The translations under genes and the position numbers were made by a program. The notes beneath the pieces were generated by a model. The model searched no databases. It was not told the DNA's origin and saw only the letters and a program-made list of their open reading frames with translations. Positions 1-6,267 of a DNA stretch of 16,677 nucleotides are shown piece after piece (within the stretch, counting starts at the first letter, position 1; each line of letters begins with the position of its first letter). This stretch comes from Bacillota bacterium (GTDB lineage: Bacteria > Bacillota_C > Negativicutes > JAEYSJ01): positions 1 to 16,677 of the forward strand of contig JAEYSJ010000327.1 in NCBI GenBank assembly GCA_023434855.1. The letters run 5' to 3'.

Positions 1-69
1 TTCCATTACTGTGCTGTAAGCGTGTCCGCTGGACAAAGTATGAATATGCAAATCGGCAACAAAATTCAT
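1..69 (-). CDS. PHP-domain phosphoesterase, N-terminal fragment
   Basis: Only the first 23 codons are in the window; the gene runs off the left edge. They read MNFVADLHIHTLSSGHAYST followed by VME. The D-L-H-I-H-T motif, which binds the first metal of the PHP (polymerase and histidinol phosphatase) fold, followed by S-S-G-H-A-Y-S-T, is the characteristic start of YcdX-like PHP hydrolases. These are metal-dependent phosphoesterases of poorly known substrate. The ATG at 69 is preceded at suitable distance by GAGGGGATG, a good ribosome binding site, and further upstream by a sigma-A-like promoter (107-135). The family assignment is fairly sure, but the substrate cannot be judged from a fragment. 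Histidinol phosphatase is a less likely alternative. Confidence 0.8.
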   Translation of the reverse strand, partial: MNFVADLHIHTLSSGHAYSTVME

Positions 70-106
70 ATTATCATCCCCTCATGATGTATAGGCTATT
101 ATATAC

Positions 107-135
107 ATTATATGGCAAAGCGAATAAAAAAGCAA
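107..135 (-). promoter_or_regulatory. Sigma-A-like promoter of the PHP-domain gene
   Basis: On the minus strand TTGCTT (130-135) and TATAAT (107-112) are separated by exactly 17 bases. A second TATAAT lies at 98-103. The PHP-domain start codon is about 40 bases downstream. A perfect 12-bp palindrome, AGCATATATGCT (157-168), sits between this promoter and the upstream terminator and could be an operator, but nothing else supports that. Confidence 0.6.
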
Positions 136-173
136 AAACCCCCGACGCTTACAACTAGCATATATGCTCAATC

Positions 174-206
174 ATAACAAAAGAGTACACCTCAATGTAC
201 TCTTAA
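174..206 (-). terminator. Intrinsic terminator after the HD-GYP gene
   Basis: AAGAGTACA (181-189) and TGTACTCTT (196-204) form a perfect 9-bp stem with a 6-base loop. Read on the minus strand, the stem runs into TTTTGTTATG. It lies about 20 bases past the HD-GYP stop codon and isolates that gene from the PHP-domain gene. Confidence 0.75.
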
Positions 207-222
207 ATAACCGCTTGCCAAC

Positions 223-786
223 TTATATTGCCTGCATATTAACTACAATATTGATAAAAGGTTCCACCAGATTCACATCAAACTGCAACCCGGCAAGTTC
301 CCTTAACTCTTCAACTGCCTGTGGTAAAGTTTTGGTAGCACTATATTCCCGCTGTGAAGTCATTGCATCAAAACTATCGGCGATAGCAATAATTTTAGCT
401 CCCAGGGGAATTTTGTAATCCTTGAGACCATAAGGGTAACCTTTCCCGTCAATCCGCTCATGATGGTGCACGACATAAGAAATAACTTTCTCAAACAATT
501 CATATTCCATTAGTATTTTTGCGCTGAAACCGGGATGCCGGCTGATAATTGTAAACTCATCACTGGTTAGCCGGTCAGGCTTTGTCAATATGTCCGCTGG
601 GATATTGCATTTACCGATATCATGCAACAAAGCTGCCGTATACACTGCCTGACATTCATTATCATCCAGACCTATCTCCTGGCACAAGGCCATGGCATAT
701 CCTGCAACCCTCCGGCAATGCTCCTGAGTTTGTTGGTCCCTTTTCAAACATTTTTCCAATATTTCCTCTGCCTGGCTAACAATCAT
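223..786 (-). CDS. Stand-alone HD-GYP domain phosphodiesterase
   Basis: This 187-residue protein consists almost entirely of an HD-GYP domain. The family hydrolyses the second messenger cyclic di-GMP, or related cyclic dinucleotides, through a di- or tri-iron centre. Visible metal-binding and signature residues are H-D-I-G-K at 55-59, R-H-P at 83-85, the H-H-H-E-R-I-D-G-K-G-Y-P signature at 107-118, and A-D-S-F-D-A-M-T at 136-143. The GYP motif is intact, which argues for activity. There is no sensor, receiver or membrane domain, so any input must come from a partner or from expression level. The start at 786 has AGGAGGAA at ideal distance. It is an independent unit with a possible promoter at 831-860 and a terminator at 174-206. 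The exact nucleotide substrate is inferred from the family only. Confidence 0.9.
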   Translation of the reverse strand: MIVSQAEEILEKCLKRDQQTQEHCRRVAGYAMALCQEIGLDDNECQAVYTAALLHDIGKCNIPADILTKPDRLTSDEFTIISRHPGFSAKILMEYELFEKVISYVVHHHERIDGKGYPYGLKDYKIPLGAKIIAIADSFDAMTSQREYSATKTLPQAVEELRELAGLQFDVNLVEPFINIVVNMQAI

Positions 787-830
787 AAGGTTCCTCCTGC
801 TATGACAAATTACCGTAGCCGATTACCTGA

Positions 831-860
831 ATTTTACCATAATAAAGTCAAACTTAGCAA
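831..860 (-). promoter_or_regulatory. Possible promoter of the HD-GYP gene
   Basis: On the minus strand TTGCTA (855-860) and TAAAAT (831-836) are 18 bases apart, about 45 bases upstream of the HD-GYP start. The match to sigma-A consensus is only fair and the surrounding DNA is AT-rich, so chance resemblance is possible. Confidence 0.35.
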
Positions 861-935
861 TAACTAGCAGAAGAATATCGAAAAATGTCATGAAAATTAA
901 GACAAAAGTCCTATATATTTTGCGTTAAAATTAGC

Positions 936-1751
936 TTATGAAGTTTTGGCTGGAAGACATAAAACGTACTTTTCGATCGCCTCTGCCACACCGTCCTCGT
1001 TATTGGCAAAAGTTACGGCCTGGGCAGCGGCCTTAATTTTATCCGAAGCATTGCCCATAGCCACACCAAAACCGGCATACATTATCATATCAAGATCATT
1101 ATTAGAATCACCTACCGCCATAATTTCTTCACGGTTGATTTCCAGCCTGGCGGCCAGGAATTCCAAAGCTTTACCTTTATTGACTGTTGGATGAGTCATT
1201 TCCAGATAATTTGGTTTGGAAACAGCGGTATAGATTTTACCGGCAAAGCGACTTTGTATTATTCTGTTGATCTGCTCAATTTCGCTTGGTTCAGCCATAG
1301 CCAACAATTTTATAGCCCCGTTAAACAATGAATACAGCCTGTCTCCCACAACTTCCGCTTTTACACCGGCAATTTTTTCATAATATCTGGCCTTGTCATT
1401 CCTTTCCTTAACATACAGCACGTCATCCACATAGGCTTGAATATACCAACCCTGTTCTTGAAATAATGCCAGAATCTGCTTTGCTATTTCGGGTTCAATC
1501 TCCCGGTGAAAAAGAGTTTCGCCGGAAAGGCTGCATTTAATCAGCCCGCCATTGTAAGTAATAATCGGCACATCCAGGTTCAACTGTGTGGCATAAGGCA
1601 AAGCCGAACGGTACATACGTCCGGTTGCGACCGTAACATTTACTCCCTGGGCCACTGCTCTGCGGATAACCTGCTGAGTCCGCGGTGAAATACCCTGCTG
1701 TTCATTAAGCAATGTATCATCCAGATCAACAGCTATAAGTTTTATTGACAT
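936..1751 (-). CDS. Cof-type HAD-IIB family phosphatase
   Basis: This 271-residue protein is a typical full-length Cof/YidA-like hydrolase of the haloacid dehalogenase superfamily, cytosolic Mg-dependent phosphatases of sugar phosphates, flavin-related or cofactor phosphates. Motif I is V-D-L-D-D-T-L-L at 8-15, with D9 the expected nucleophile and D11 the acid/base. Motif II is V-A-T-G-R-M at 41-46. The motif III lysine lies in N-K-G-K-A-L near 192-194. Motif IV is G-D-S-N-N-D at 214-219. The C2B cap occupies roughly residues 85-185. The start at 1751 is preceded by GGAGGG at good spacing. Its neighbours do not reveal the substrate, which varies widely in this family. No terminator is obvious in the 150 bases before the HD-GYP gene, so some read-through is possible. 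Confidence 0.9.
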   Translation of the reverse strand: MSIKLIAVDLDDTLLNEQQGISPRTQQVIRRAVAQGVNVTVATGRMYRSALPYATQLNLDVPIITYNGGLIKCSLSGETLFHREIEPEIAKQILALFQEQGWYIQAYVDDVLYVKERNDKARYYEKIAGVKAEVVGDRLYSLFNGAIKLLAMAEPSEIEQINRIIQSRFAGKIYTAVSKPNYLEMTHPTVNKGKALEFLAARLEINREEIMAVGDSNNDLDMIMYAGFGVAMGNASDKIKAAAQAVTFANNEDGVAEAIEKYVLCLPAKTS

Positions 1752-1801
1752 ATAGTCCCTCCTTCGGAAAAGAAAACACTTACATGTTTCTCAAAATATT
1801 A

Positions 1802-1904
1802 TAACCACGGAGGACGCAGAGGACACGGAGGGAAATTTAATATACATCTCGCGAGATGCATATCGAGCCGTTCCACTCTGTGTCCTCTGTGTACTCTGTG
1901 GTTT
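1802..1904. repeat. ACCACAGAGG-family inverted repeat, copy 1
   Basis: This is a 103-bp element between the HAD and holin-like genes. Its left end reads TAACCACGGAGGACGCAGAGG and its right end carries CCTCTGTGTACTCTGTGGTTTA; the two ends are imperfect inverted repeats. The middle holds the palindrome ATCTCGCGAGAT and the stretch TATCGAGCCGTTCCACTCTG. That middle part recurs, reverse-complemented, in the copy at 6268-6417. It encodes no protein and resembles short non-autonomous palindromic repeats. Confidence 0.8.
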
Positions 1905-1968
1905 AAAAAATCAGCATAAGATGCCTAAAATCCGAAAAACTATGATTTCACTGCGGATAAAATTCCCA

Positions 1969-2313
1969 TCACCGGTCTTGAATTACTTTCGATAAAGTAA
2001 AACTGCAGGCTGTCATTAGTAGAATTCCGGCCAATGGCGCCAGAAAACTGTAAATCTGAAAACCAGGCAAAGCTTTTATTACCATCAGCGGTGTAAAAAT
2101 GTTGGTAAAGAAAGTCAGCCCGCCGAGAGTAAACCAATTGGCAGGTGCCTCAATAACCGACAACAAGGGCCTGATAGCAGCGTTAGCCAACCCGATAATT
2201 GTTGCGCCAAGGAGCGTACTGCCCAAAGTGTCGACAAAAATGCCTGGCACCTTAACAATCAGGATAAACAATACTACCGCATTAATAACAATGCGCAGCA
2301 AAAAACCACACAC
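1969..2313 (-). CDS. Holin-4/YvlD-like small integral membrane protein
   Basis: With the chosen start, this is a 114-residue, very hydrophobic protein with about four membrane segments (near residues 5-22, 27-47, 57-80 and 85-108). The pattern L-L-R-I-V-I-N-A-V near the N terminus, a V-P-G-I-F loop, and N-A-x-I-R-P-L-L before the third segment fits the family annotated as phage holin family 4 or YvlD-like. That family is chromosomal and widespread, and no phage genes are nearby, so 'holin' is probably only a name. An ATG at 2331 would add six residues but has no ribosome binding site. The in-frame GTG at 2313 has GGGGAGG nine bases upstream and fits homologue N termini better. A promoter-like pair lies at 2381-2410. 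The role is unknown; envelope function is likely. Confidence 0.8.
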   Translation of the reverse strand: MCGFLLRIVINAVVLFILIVKVPGIFVDTLGSTLLGATIIGLANAAIRPLLSVIEAPANWFTLGGLTFFTNIFTPLMVIKALPGFQIYSFLAPLAGILLMTACSFTLSKVIQDR

Positions 2314-2380
2314 CGTGCAATTCCTCCCCATTGAGCAGCTTTAGTCTTCTTCTGCCACCCAGAAGCTTACGCTAATTATA

Positions 2381-2410
2381 ATTATATCCTTTCAGACAAA
2401 TTGCTGGCAA
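2381..2410 (-). promoter_or_regulatory. Probable promoter of the holin-like gene
   Basis: On the minus strand TTGCCA (2405-2410) and TATAAT (2381-2386) are 18 bases apart. They lie between the alkyltransferase stop and the holin-like start, so the latter can be transcribed separately from the gene before it. Confidence 0.5.
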
Positions 2411-2444
2411 TATTTTTTTATAGTCCTTACAATTTTTAATATAT

Positions 2445-2993
2445 CTATATATTATCCGTCCGCTGGGCAACATATTCTCCGCTTTCCAGCAGCAGTAATG
2501 CTTTTTTCATCTCCAAGCCACCGCCAAAACCGGTTAGATTGCCGTTAGACCCAACTACGCGATGGCAGGGTATAACAATAGGTGTTCGATTTATATGCAA
2601 CGCACCCCCGGCAGCCCGCGCTGCCCTGGGCGAACCTGCAGCTTCAGCTGTCTGGCGATATGTTTTGGTTTGTCCGTAAGGAATAGTTGCAGTATATTGA
2701 AGAACCGCCCTTTGAAAAGATGTATAGCCCCGCCAATCAATAGGCACACTAAAATCTACCGCAAAGCCCTGCCAGTAAATTTTAATCTGCTGAGTCAGAA
2801 GTTCGGAAAAGCTTCTTATCTTTTCAGTAATGTGTTCGCTCCAATCAGCCGTTTCCCCGCACTGCCGTTCACAATCAGCCATTGCCCGACTCTCGTCGGC
2901 CTGGGGAAAACTAAGCGCCCATAACCCTGTATCCGACCATACTGCAGCCATGCAGCCCCAGTTAGTAGATATTGTGGTATAAGTTTTAATCAT
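2445..2993 (-). CDS. ogt: Methylated-DNA--protein-cysteine S-methyltransferase
   Basis: This 182-residue suicide DNA-repair protein transfers alkyl groups from O6-alkylguanine (and O4-alkylthymine) to its own cysteine. The active site P-C-H-R-V is at 142-146 with C143 the acceptor. It is followed by G-x-L-T-G-F-G-G-G-L-x-x-K near 151-163, the usual C-terminal signature. The DNA-binding helix region shows Y-G-Q-T-K-T-Y at 106-112 and S-P-R-A-A-R-A-A-G at 121-129, with R123 a candidate arginine finger. The N-terminal third is poorly conserved, as is normal for Ogt/AdaB types, and there is no Ada regulatory domain. The start at 2993 has AGGAAG about ten bases upstream. The residue before P-C-H is I-V-I rather than the commoner I-V; function should be unaffected. 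'ogt' is used in the general family sense. Confidence 0.92.
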   Translation of the reverse strand: MIKTYTTISTNWGCMAAVWSDTGLWALSFPQADESRAMADCERQCGETADWSEHITEKIRSFSELLTQQIKIYWQGFAVDFSVPIDWRGYTSFQRAVLQYTATIPYGQTKTYRQTAEAAGSPRAARAAGGALHINRTPIVIPCHRVVGSNGNLTGFGGGLEMKKALLLLESGEYVAQRTDNI

Positions 2994-3070
2994 CTATTTT
3001 CACTTCCTGTGCTACTTCGCGTTTATATACTAAATTCCCCAAAAACGATAAAAATCCTGCTATATTTGCC

Positions 3071-3220
3071 GGCATTCGGCAAAAAGGATGTACCGGACTT
3101 TAGCACTTGCGAAGATGGCAGCGAAATCCCTTCCGGCACTCGGCAAAAAGGGTGGACGGGATCGAGCAACTTGCGAAGATGGCAGCGAGATCCCGTCCAC
3201 CCTTTTTGCCAGACCAACTA
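3071..3220. repeat. GGCAAAAAGG hairpin repeat, tandem copies
   Basis: Two related copies lie head to tail with a 64-bp period (the CGGCAAAAAGG starts are at 3077 and 3141), sharing CTTGCGAAGATGGCAGCGA and flanking bases. In the second copy, 3142-3163 and 3189-3210 are perfect 22-base inverted repeats around a 25-base loop, giving a very strong hairpin on either strand. The right flank, CCAGACCAACTATAT, also recurs at the second locus (7627-7782), so the mobile or duplicated unit extends beyond the stem. Short open frames across it exist on both strands but are shadows of the repeat. Confidence 0.85.
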
Positions 3221-3228
3221 TATCACAT

Positions 3229-3264
3229 CAAATTCTCTACCTACTTTCGCACCAAATTCTCTAC
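3229..3264. repeat. 12-bp direct repeat CAAATTCTCTAC
   Basis: CAAATTCTCTAC occurs at 3229-3240 and again at 3253-3264, a 24-bp period, just right of the hairpin repeat and 75 bases upstream of the DUF3231 gene. It could be a pair of regulator sites on one face of the helix or a small duplication. A second imperfect hairpin (3298-3324, ATGCTATT against AATAGTAGCAT) lies between it and the ribosome binding site. Confidence 0.5.
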
Positions 3265-3339
3265 GGCGATATATAGCATAAAATTTATCCGTTTGGTGAT
3301 GCTATTAAAAGGAATAGTAGCATAACAGGAGGTAAATTA

Positions 3340-3879
3340 ATGAGTATCCTGGAAAGAGTTAATTCAGAAACCCGCAATATTTTCTCCATGTTTTTCGACA
3401 AAGAACCGCTTAATTATCTTGAGGCAGCCGGTTTATACGGTGTCATCGCCCAAGGCAGGTACAACGCTGCAGTATTGGAAGTGCTATATAACCATGCTGA
3501 GGATTCAGCCCTTAAAGACTTGATAAAAGAAGCCATTGGCCATCATAATAAGTCGGTCATTGAACAATCAGAAGATCTTCTGCAAAAGAGCGGCGGGGCA
3601 CTGCCCAATCTTTGTTTTGCCAAGCGGTCACTCCATCGAAACAAGCTTGACATTCCGGAAGATGCCCGTTTAACTGACAGGGAAATCGCCATAGCTATCG
3701 GCAGTATTGCCAAAGCCAGTCAAATGGCTTTGTTGACGGCTTTGCATCAATCTTACCAATTGGATGTTGCGCTCATGTACCGCGAACTGCTGGATGACGG
3801 TTTAGACTGGGATTACCGCCTGCTGCAGCTTATGCTTAAACGCGGCTGGCTGCCTCACCTTGCCAAACTCGAACATTAA
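3340..3879 (+). CDS. DUF3231-like (ferritin-like) helical protein
   Basis: This is a 179-residue, probably all-helical cytosolic protein. Two helix pairs are evident, about residues 24-80 (ending A-I-G-H-H-N-K-S-V-I-E-Q) and about 112-170. The C terminus M-L-K-R-G-W-L-P resembles the final G-W-L-x-x-P-P motif of DUF3231 proteins, which are ferritin-like and often spore- or coat-related in Bacillota. Typical DUF3231 proteins are about twice as long with two such domains, so this would be a single-domain form. AGGAGG lies seven bases before the ATG, the strongest ribosome binding site in this stretch, and an intrinsic terminator follows, so it is a monocistronic unit. The family assignment comes from pattern recognition only; the function is unknown. 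Confidence 0.7.
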   Translation: MSILERVNSETRNIFSMFFDKEPLNYLEAAGLYGVIAQGRYNAAVLEVLYNHAEDSALKDLIKEAIGHHNKSVIEQSEDLLQKSGGALPNLCFAKRSLHRNKLDIPEDARLTDREIAIAIGSIAKASQMALLTALHQSYQLDVALMYRELLDDGLDWDYRLLQLMLKRGWLPHLAKLEH

Positions 3880-3903
3880 TATAACATTACTCCCTCTCTC
3901 CTT

Positions 3904-3932
3904 GGCCGGATTATCCGGCCCCTTTTTGTTTA
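3904..3932 (+). terminator. Intrinsic terminator of the DUF3231-like gene
   Basis: GGCCGGA (3904-3910) and TCCGGCC (3914-3920) form a 7-bp GC-rich stem with a three-base loop, followed by CCTTTTTGTTTATT. It lies 25 bases after the stop codon. Confidence 0.85.
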
Positions 3933-4090
3933 TTAACCGCCAAGAACGCCAAAAAAATTTAAGAAAATAACAGATTATATTTATGAAATTTATTTCTAAA
4001 TGCTAACCTCTTTTAGAAATATTTCGCATAACGAAACAAAATTTGCTTAACGTGAAACAATAAAAATTCCTTGGCGTCCTTGGCGGTTAA
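3933..4090. repeat. 158-bp element with CCGCCAAGGACGCC inverted ends
   Basis: The ends TTAACCGCCAAGAACGCCAA (3933-3952) and TTGGCGTCCTTGGCGGTTAA (4071-4090) are inverted repeats that match at 19 of 20 positions. The AT-rich interior contains smaller inverted repeats (around 3990-4019 and 4026-4054) and no coding potential. The layout is that of a short non-autonomous palindromic element, similar in design but unrelated in sequence to the ACCACAGAGG family. No obvious target-site duplication flanks it. It sits immediately after the terminator of the plus-strand gene. Confidence 0.8.
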
Positions 4091-4176
4091 TCGCTTTTCT
4101 TCCGCTCGAATGATTACATTTCTTACTGAAACGCTATCGGGCTGTCAGCCTCAACAACACATACTTTCCTATATTG

Positions 4177-4208
4177 TCAAAAGAACCTTCCATATGGAAG
4201 GTTCTTTA
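4177..4208 (-). terminator. Intrinsic terminator of the rubredoxin gene
   Basis: AAGAACCTTCCAT (4181-4193) is complementary to ATGGAAGGTTCTT (4194-4206), a perfect 26-bp palindrome whose central bases would form the loop. On the minus strand it continues into TTTGACAATAT. It lies just after the rubredoxin stop codon. Confidence 0.75.
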
Positions 4209-4214
4209 AGAATT

Positions 4215-4373
4215 TTACTGTTTTTCGAACTGGCTCTTGTCGATGCCGCAGATCGGACAAACCCAGTCATTAGAAATATCTTCAAATTTTGTTCCTGCAG
4301 CTACCCCATGATCGGGATCACCCTGTGCTTCATCATAAACATAACCACATACTGAACATACCCATTTGTTCAT
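4215..4373 (-). CDS. Rubredoxin
   Basis: This is a 52-residue one-iron electron carrier of the cytosol, not large enough to appear among longer open frames. Iron ligands are C6-x-x-C9-G-Y and C39-P-I-C42-G, with the usual Y-V-Y-D (11-14), G-D-P-D-H-G-V (18-24), G-T-K-F-E-D-I (27-33) and W-V-C-P (37-40). Rubredoxins in anaerobes pass electrons to superoxide reductase, rubrerythrin or rubredoxin:oxygen oxidoreductase during oxidative stress. None of those is next to it. Two in-frame ATGs exist at 4379 and 4373. AAGGAG ends only two bases before the first and eight before the second, so the second is the likely start and gives the standard length. It has its own promoter (4438-4466), an operator-like palindrome and a terminator. 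Confidence 0.95.
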   Translation of the reverse strand: MNKWVCSVCGYVYDEAQGDPDHGVAAGTKFEDISNDWVCPICGIDKSQFEKQ

Positions 4374-4397
4374 GGTCATCACTCCTTAAAAATAATT

Positions 4398-4413
4398 ATT
4401 CGTAAGTACGAAT
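4398..4413. promoter_or_regulatory. Operator-like palindrome upstream of rubredoxin
   Basis: ATTCGTA (4398-4404), two bases AG, and TACGAAT (4407-4413) form a perfect 7-bp inverted repeat. It lies between the probable transcription start and the ribosome binding site of the rubredoxin gene, where a bound dimeric repressor would block transcription. The form suits MarR/HxlR- or ArsR-type winged-helix regulators, but I cannot assign one. A smaller palindrome, ATCC-GTA-GGAT, is at 4421-4431, near the expected start of transcription. Confidence 0.5.
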
Positions 4414-4437
4414 CAAAATCATCCGTAGGATAGTGAT

Positions 4438-4466
4438 ATTTTACCATGATTTCTGGGAAAATACAA
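4438..4466 (-). promoter_or_regulatory. Promoter of the rubredoxin gene
   Basis: On the minus strand TTGTAT (4461-4466) and TAAAAT (4438-4443) are 17 bases apart. The expected start is near 4431, giving a leader of about 58 bases that contains the palindrome at 4398-4413. Confidence 0.6.
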
Positions 4467-4492
4467 CATTGATTTTGGTAATTTTTAAATTT

Positions 4493-5251
4493 TTACCAAT
4501 TTCGGTTAGAGCCACCGCCACCGCCTGAACCGCCGCCGTAGCCGCCGCCCGAACCGCCACCACCGCCCCGGAAGCGGAGCATTGACAGAATGAAAAAGGT
4601 AATAGCGCCGCCAAAGAACAGCCAATCCAGAACAAACAGCAGCAACAGCCCGGCGCCGAGAGCAATCTGCAGCCACCATGGCAGACTGCTCCAGCTGATT
4701 CCGGTATTATGTGCTTTTTTCGGTCCTGGTCTGGCGTCGGCCTGCAATTCAAGGTTATATTCTTTCGCCACGATATTGACTAACGCGGAATACCCGTTCA
4801 GAATGCCTTTTTCATAGTCGCCCTGCTGAAAATAAGGTATCATGTAATCGTCCTGGAGCTGTCCGGTCTTAGCGTCAGGCAAAGCACCTTCCAGACCATA
4901 GCCCACCTCAATCCGCGACTGGCGGTCATTTACCGCTACCAGCATCAGCACACCGTTATTCAGTGTCTTATCGCCAATACCCCAATTTCGTAATAGTCCC
5001 AAAGCAAATTCATCGATTGGCGTTCCGTCCAGTGTTTTAACTGTAACTACCACTATTTGGGCCTTAGTTTTAGTCGCTAACCTGCTGCCCAGATTATTAA
5101 TGCGCGACTTGGCATCAGGAGACAATACTCCAGCGTAGTCCTGTACGTAAATACTGCTTGTAGGCACAGGGGGTATTTGCGGCTGAGCCCAAGCCACTGC
5201 CCCAATCGCAAGATATAATGTTAATACCAGCCAGGCCAGCCATTTTTTCAT
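4493..5251 (-). CDS. TPM domain (YgcG-like) exported membrane protein
   Basis: The 252-residue protein starts with a signal peptide or membrane anchor (residues 1-22, ending A-V-A-W-A before Q-P-Q). A TPM domain follows at about 33-160, with Y-V-Q-D-Y-A-G-V-L-S and the typical N-N-G-V-L-M-L-V-A-V-N-D-R and I-E-V-G-Y-G-L-E-G. There is one long hydrophobic stretch (about 192-224), then a Gly/Ser tail of about 20 residues ending G-S-N-R-N-W. Such tails are common in YgcG-like proteins. TPM proteins are implicated in membrane-protein maintenance or quality control, with some acid-phosphatase-like plant members; the bacterial role is not settled. It lies downstream of lemA, a frequent pairing, with no terminator in the 238-base gap, although a repeat element occupies that gap. 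Upstream of the ATG only weak ribosome-binding sequence (GAGGG about 9 bases before) is visible. Confidence 0.88.
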   Translation of the reverse strand: MKKWLAWLVLTLYLAIGAVAWAQPQIPPVPTSSIYVQDYAGVLSPDAKSRINNLGSRLATKTKAQIVVVTVKTLDGTPIDEFALGLLRNWGIGDKTLNNGVLMLVAVNDRQSRIEVGYGLEGALPDAKTGQLQDDYMIPYFQQGDYEKGILNGYSALVNIVAKEYNLELQADARPGPKKAHNTGISWSSLPWWLQIALGAGLLLLFVLDWLFFGGAITFFILSMLRFRGGGGGSGGGYGGGSGGGGGSNRNW

Positions 5252-5314
5252 CTATTTTCCCTCACTTTGTTAAGGCCAGAATAAAAAGTTGTGACATATT
5301 CTTATAGATATGAC

Positions 5315-5419
5315 TAACCACAGAGGACACAGGCACACGAAGGGGTTAAACTTACACTCATTTCCTGCGCGATATTTATCGCGCCTGCCCTCTGTGTCCT
5401 CCGTGCACTCTGTGGTTTA
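5315..5419. repeat. ACCACAGAGG-family inverted repeat, copy 2
   Basis: This 105-bp element sits between lemA and the TPM gene. Its left end is TAACCACAGAGGACACAGG and its right end is CTCTGTGTCCTCCGTGCAC followed by TCTGTGGTTTA. The centre holds CGCGATATTTATCGCG, a perfect 16-base inverted repeat that would form a hairpin. If the two genes are co-transcribed, the whole element becomes a large hairpin in the message and may act on expression of the TPM gene. Confidence 0.8.
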
Positions 5420-5489
5420 AGAAAAACACCACCAAAACGTTGGATCAAATACCTTAATTTTAGTATGCTGACAATCTTTTAAATTATCT

Positions 5490-6044
5490 CTAAAACTGTA
5501 CTTTAGGAACCTGTTTGGCTTCCTCTTCCGCTTTGAAGTACTCTTTAGGACCAAAACCCATCATCCCGGCAAAGATATTGGTCGGAAATGAACGGATCTT
5601 AACATTGTAGTTCTGCACCGCATCATTGTAATCTTTGCGCGCTACGGCAATGCGGTTTTCCGTACCTGACAGTTCATCCATCAGTGCCCGGAAGTTCTTA
5701 TCCGCTTTTAGGTTGGGATAGTTCTCAGCGACAACCAGCAGCCGGCTTAGAGCGTTATTCATGTCAGCATTAGCCTGTGCTTTAGCAGCCGGTCCCTGAG
5801 CCCCTGCCAACTTAGCCCTGGCATCCGCAACTGCCTGGATAGCAGCCTGTTCATGCGCGGCATAACCTTTTACCGTATTCACCAAATTGGGAATAAGATC
5901 AGCCCTGCGCTGCAATTGGTTTTCAATCTGGCTCCACTTTCCGTTGACATTCTCATTCATGCTGACAAGGTTGTTGTAACTCATAATTCCCCCCAGAATC
6001 AGCACTGCCACAACAGCAATAAGAATCCAAGCTGTTTTATTCAT
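5490..6044 (-). CDS. lemA: LemA family protein
   Basis: This is a 184-residue protein with an N-terminal membrane segment (about 5-21) and a long coiled-coil or helical body, the standard LemA length and layout. Characteristic motifs are N-V-N-G-K-W-S-Q-I-E-N-Q-L-Q-R-R-A-D-L-I-P-N-L-V (roughly 33-56) with V-K-G-Y-A-A-H-E after it, L-x-x-x-x-E-N-Y-P-N-L-K in the middle, and the C-terminal F-P-T-N-I-F-A-G-M-M-G-F. The function of LemA is unknown; members are envelope proteins often encoded beside TPM or M48 peptidase genes, as here. GGAGG precedes the ATG at 6044 by about ten bases, and a promoter is visible at 6094-6123. It is probably the first gene of a lemA-TPM operon. Confidence 0.93.
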   Translation of the reverse strand: MNKTAWILIAVVAVLILGGIMSYNNLVSMNENVNGKWSQIENQLQRRADLIPNLVNTVKGYAAHEQAAIQAVADARAKLAGAQGPAAKAQANADMNNALSRLLVVAENYPNLKADKNFRALMDELSGTENRIAVARKDYNDAVQNYNVKIRSFPTNIFAGMMGFGPKEYFKAEEEAKQVPKVQF

Positions 6045-6093
6045 TTTATAAGTATCCTCCTTAAGTAATTTGCATTTTAGGGTAACTTATATT

Positions 6094-6123
6094 ATTCTAC
6101 TACAAATCCGGCTATTTTGACAA
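6094..6123 (-). promoter_or_regulatory. Promoter of lemA
   Basis: On the minus strand TTGTCA (6118-6123) and TAGAAT (6094-6099) are 18 bases apart, about 50 bases upstream of the lemA start codon. Confidence 0.55.
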
Positions 6124-6156
6124 TGGCATATCAGCTACAAGGAACCAGGATACGAT

Positions 6157-6256
6157 TAACCACAGTGGACGCAGCAGGATTATGTTTACCTACATTCTCC
6201 GCACGACAAATATCGAGCCGTTGCACTGCGTGTCCCCGTTTTTCGCCGTTGGTTTA
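6157..6256. repeat. ACCACAGAGG-family inverted repeat, decayed copy 3
   Basis: The left end TAACCACAGTGGACGCAG and the right end CGCCGTTGGTTTA retain only part of the family consensus. The internal TATCGAGCCGTTGCACTGCG matches the middle of copy 1 with a few changes. It is separated from copy 4 by 11 bases, so the two look like neighbouring insertions of which this is the older or more mutated one. Confidence 0.65.
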
Positions 6257-6267
6257 GGGGATACGGC

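Noticed and set aside
1969..2313. Prophage remnant, suggested by the holin-like gene
   Set aside because: No endolysin, integrase, structural or other phage gene lies nearby, and this family is common in bacterial chromosomes.
3009..3325. Several short open frames on both strands around the hairpin repeat
   Set aside because: They are mutual shadows of the inverted repeat, lack ribosome binding sites, and encode fragments such as G-R-D-R that merely mirror the repeat sequence.
3933..4090. Insertion sequence
   Set aside because: At 158 bp it has no room for a transposase and shows no obvious target-site duplication, so it is at most a non-autonomous element.
4071..4355. A 94-codon plus-strand open frame
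   Set aside because: It lies antisense to the clear rubredoxin gene and its terminator and begins inside the end of the 158-bp repeat.
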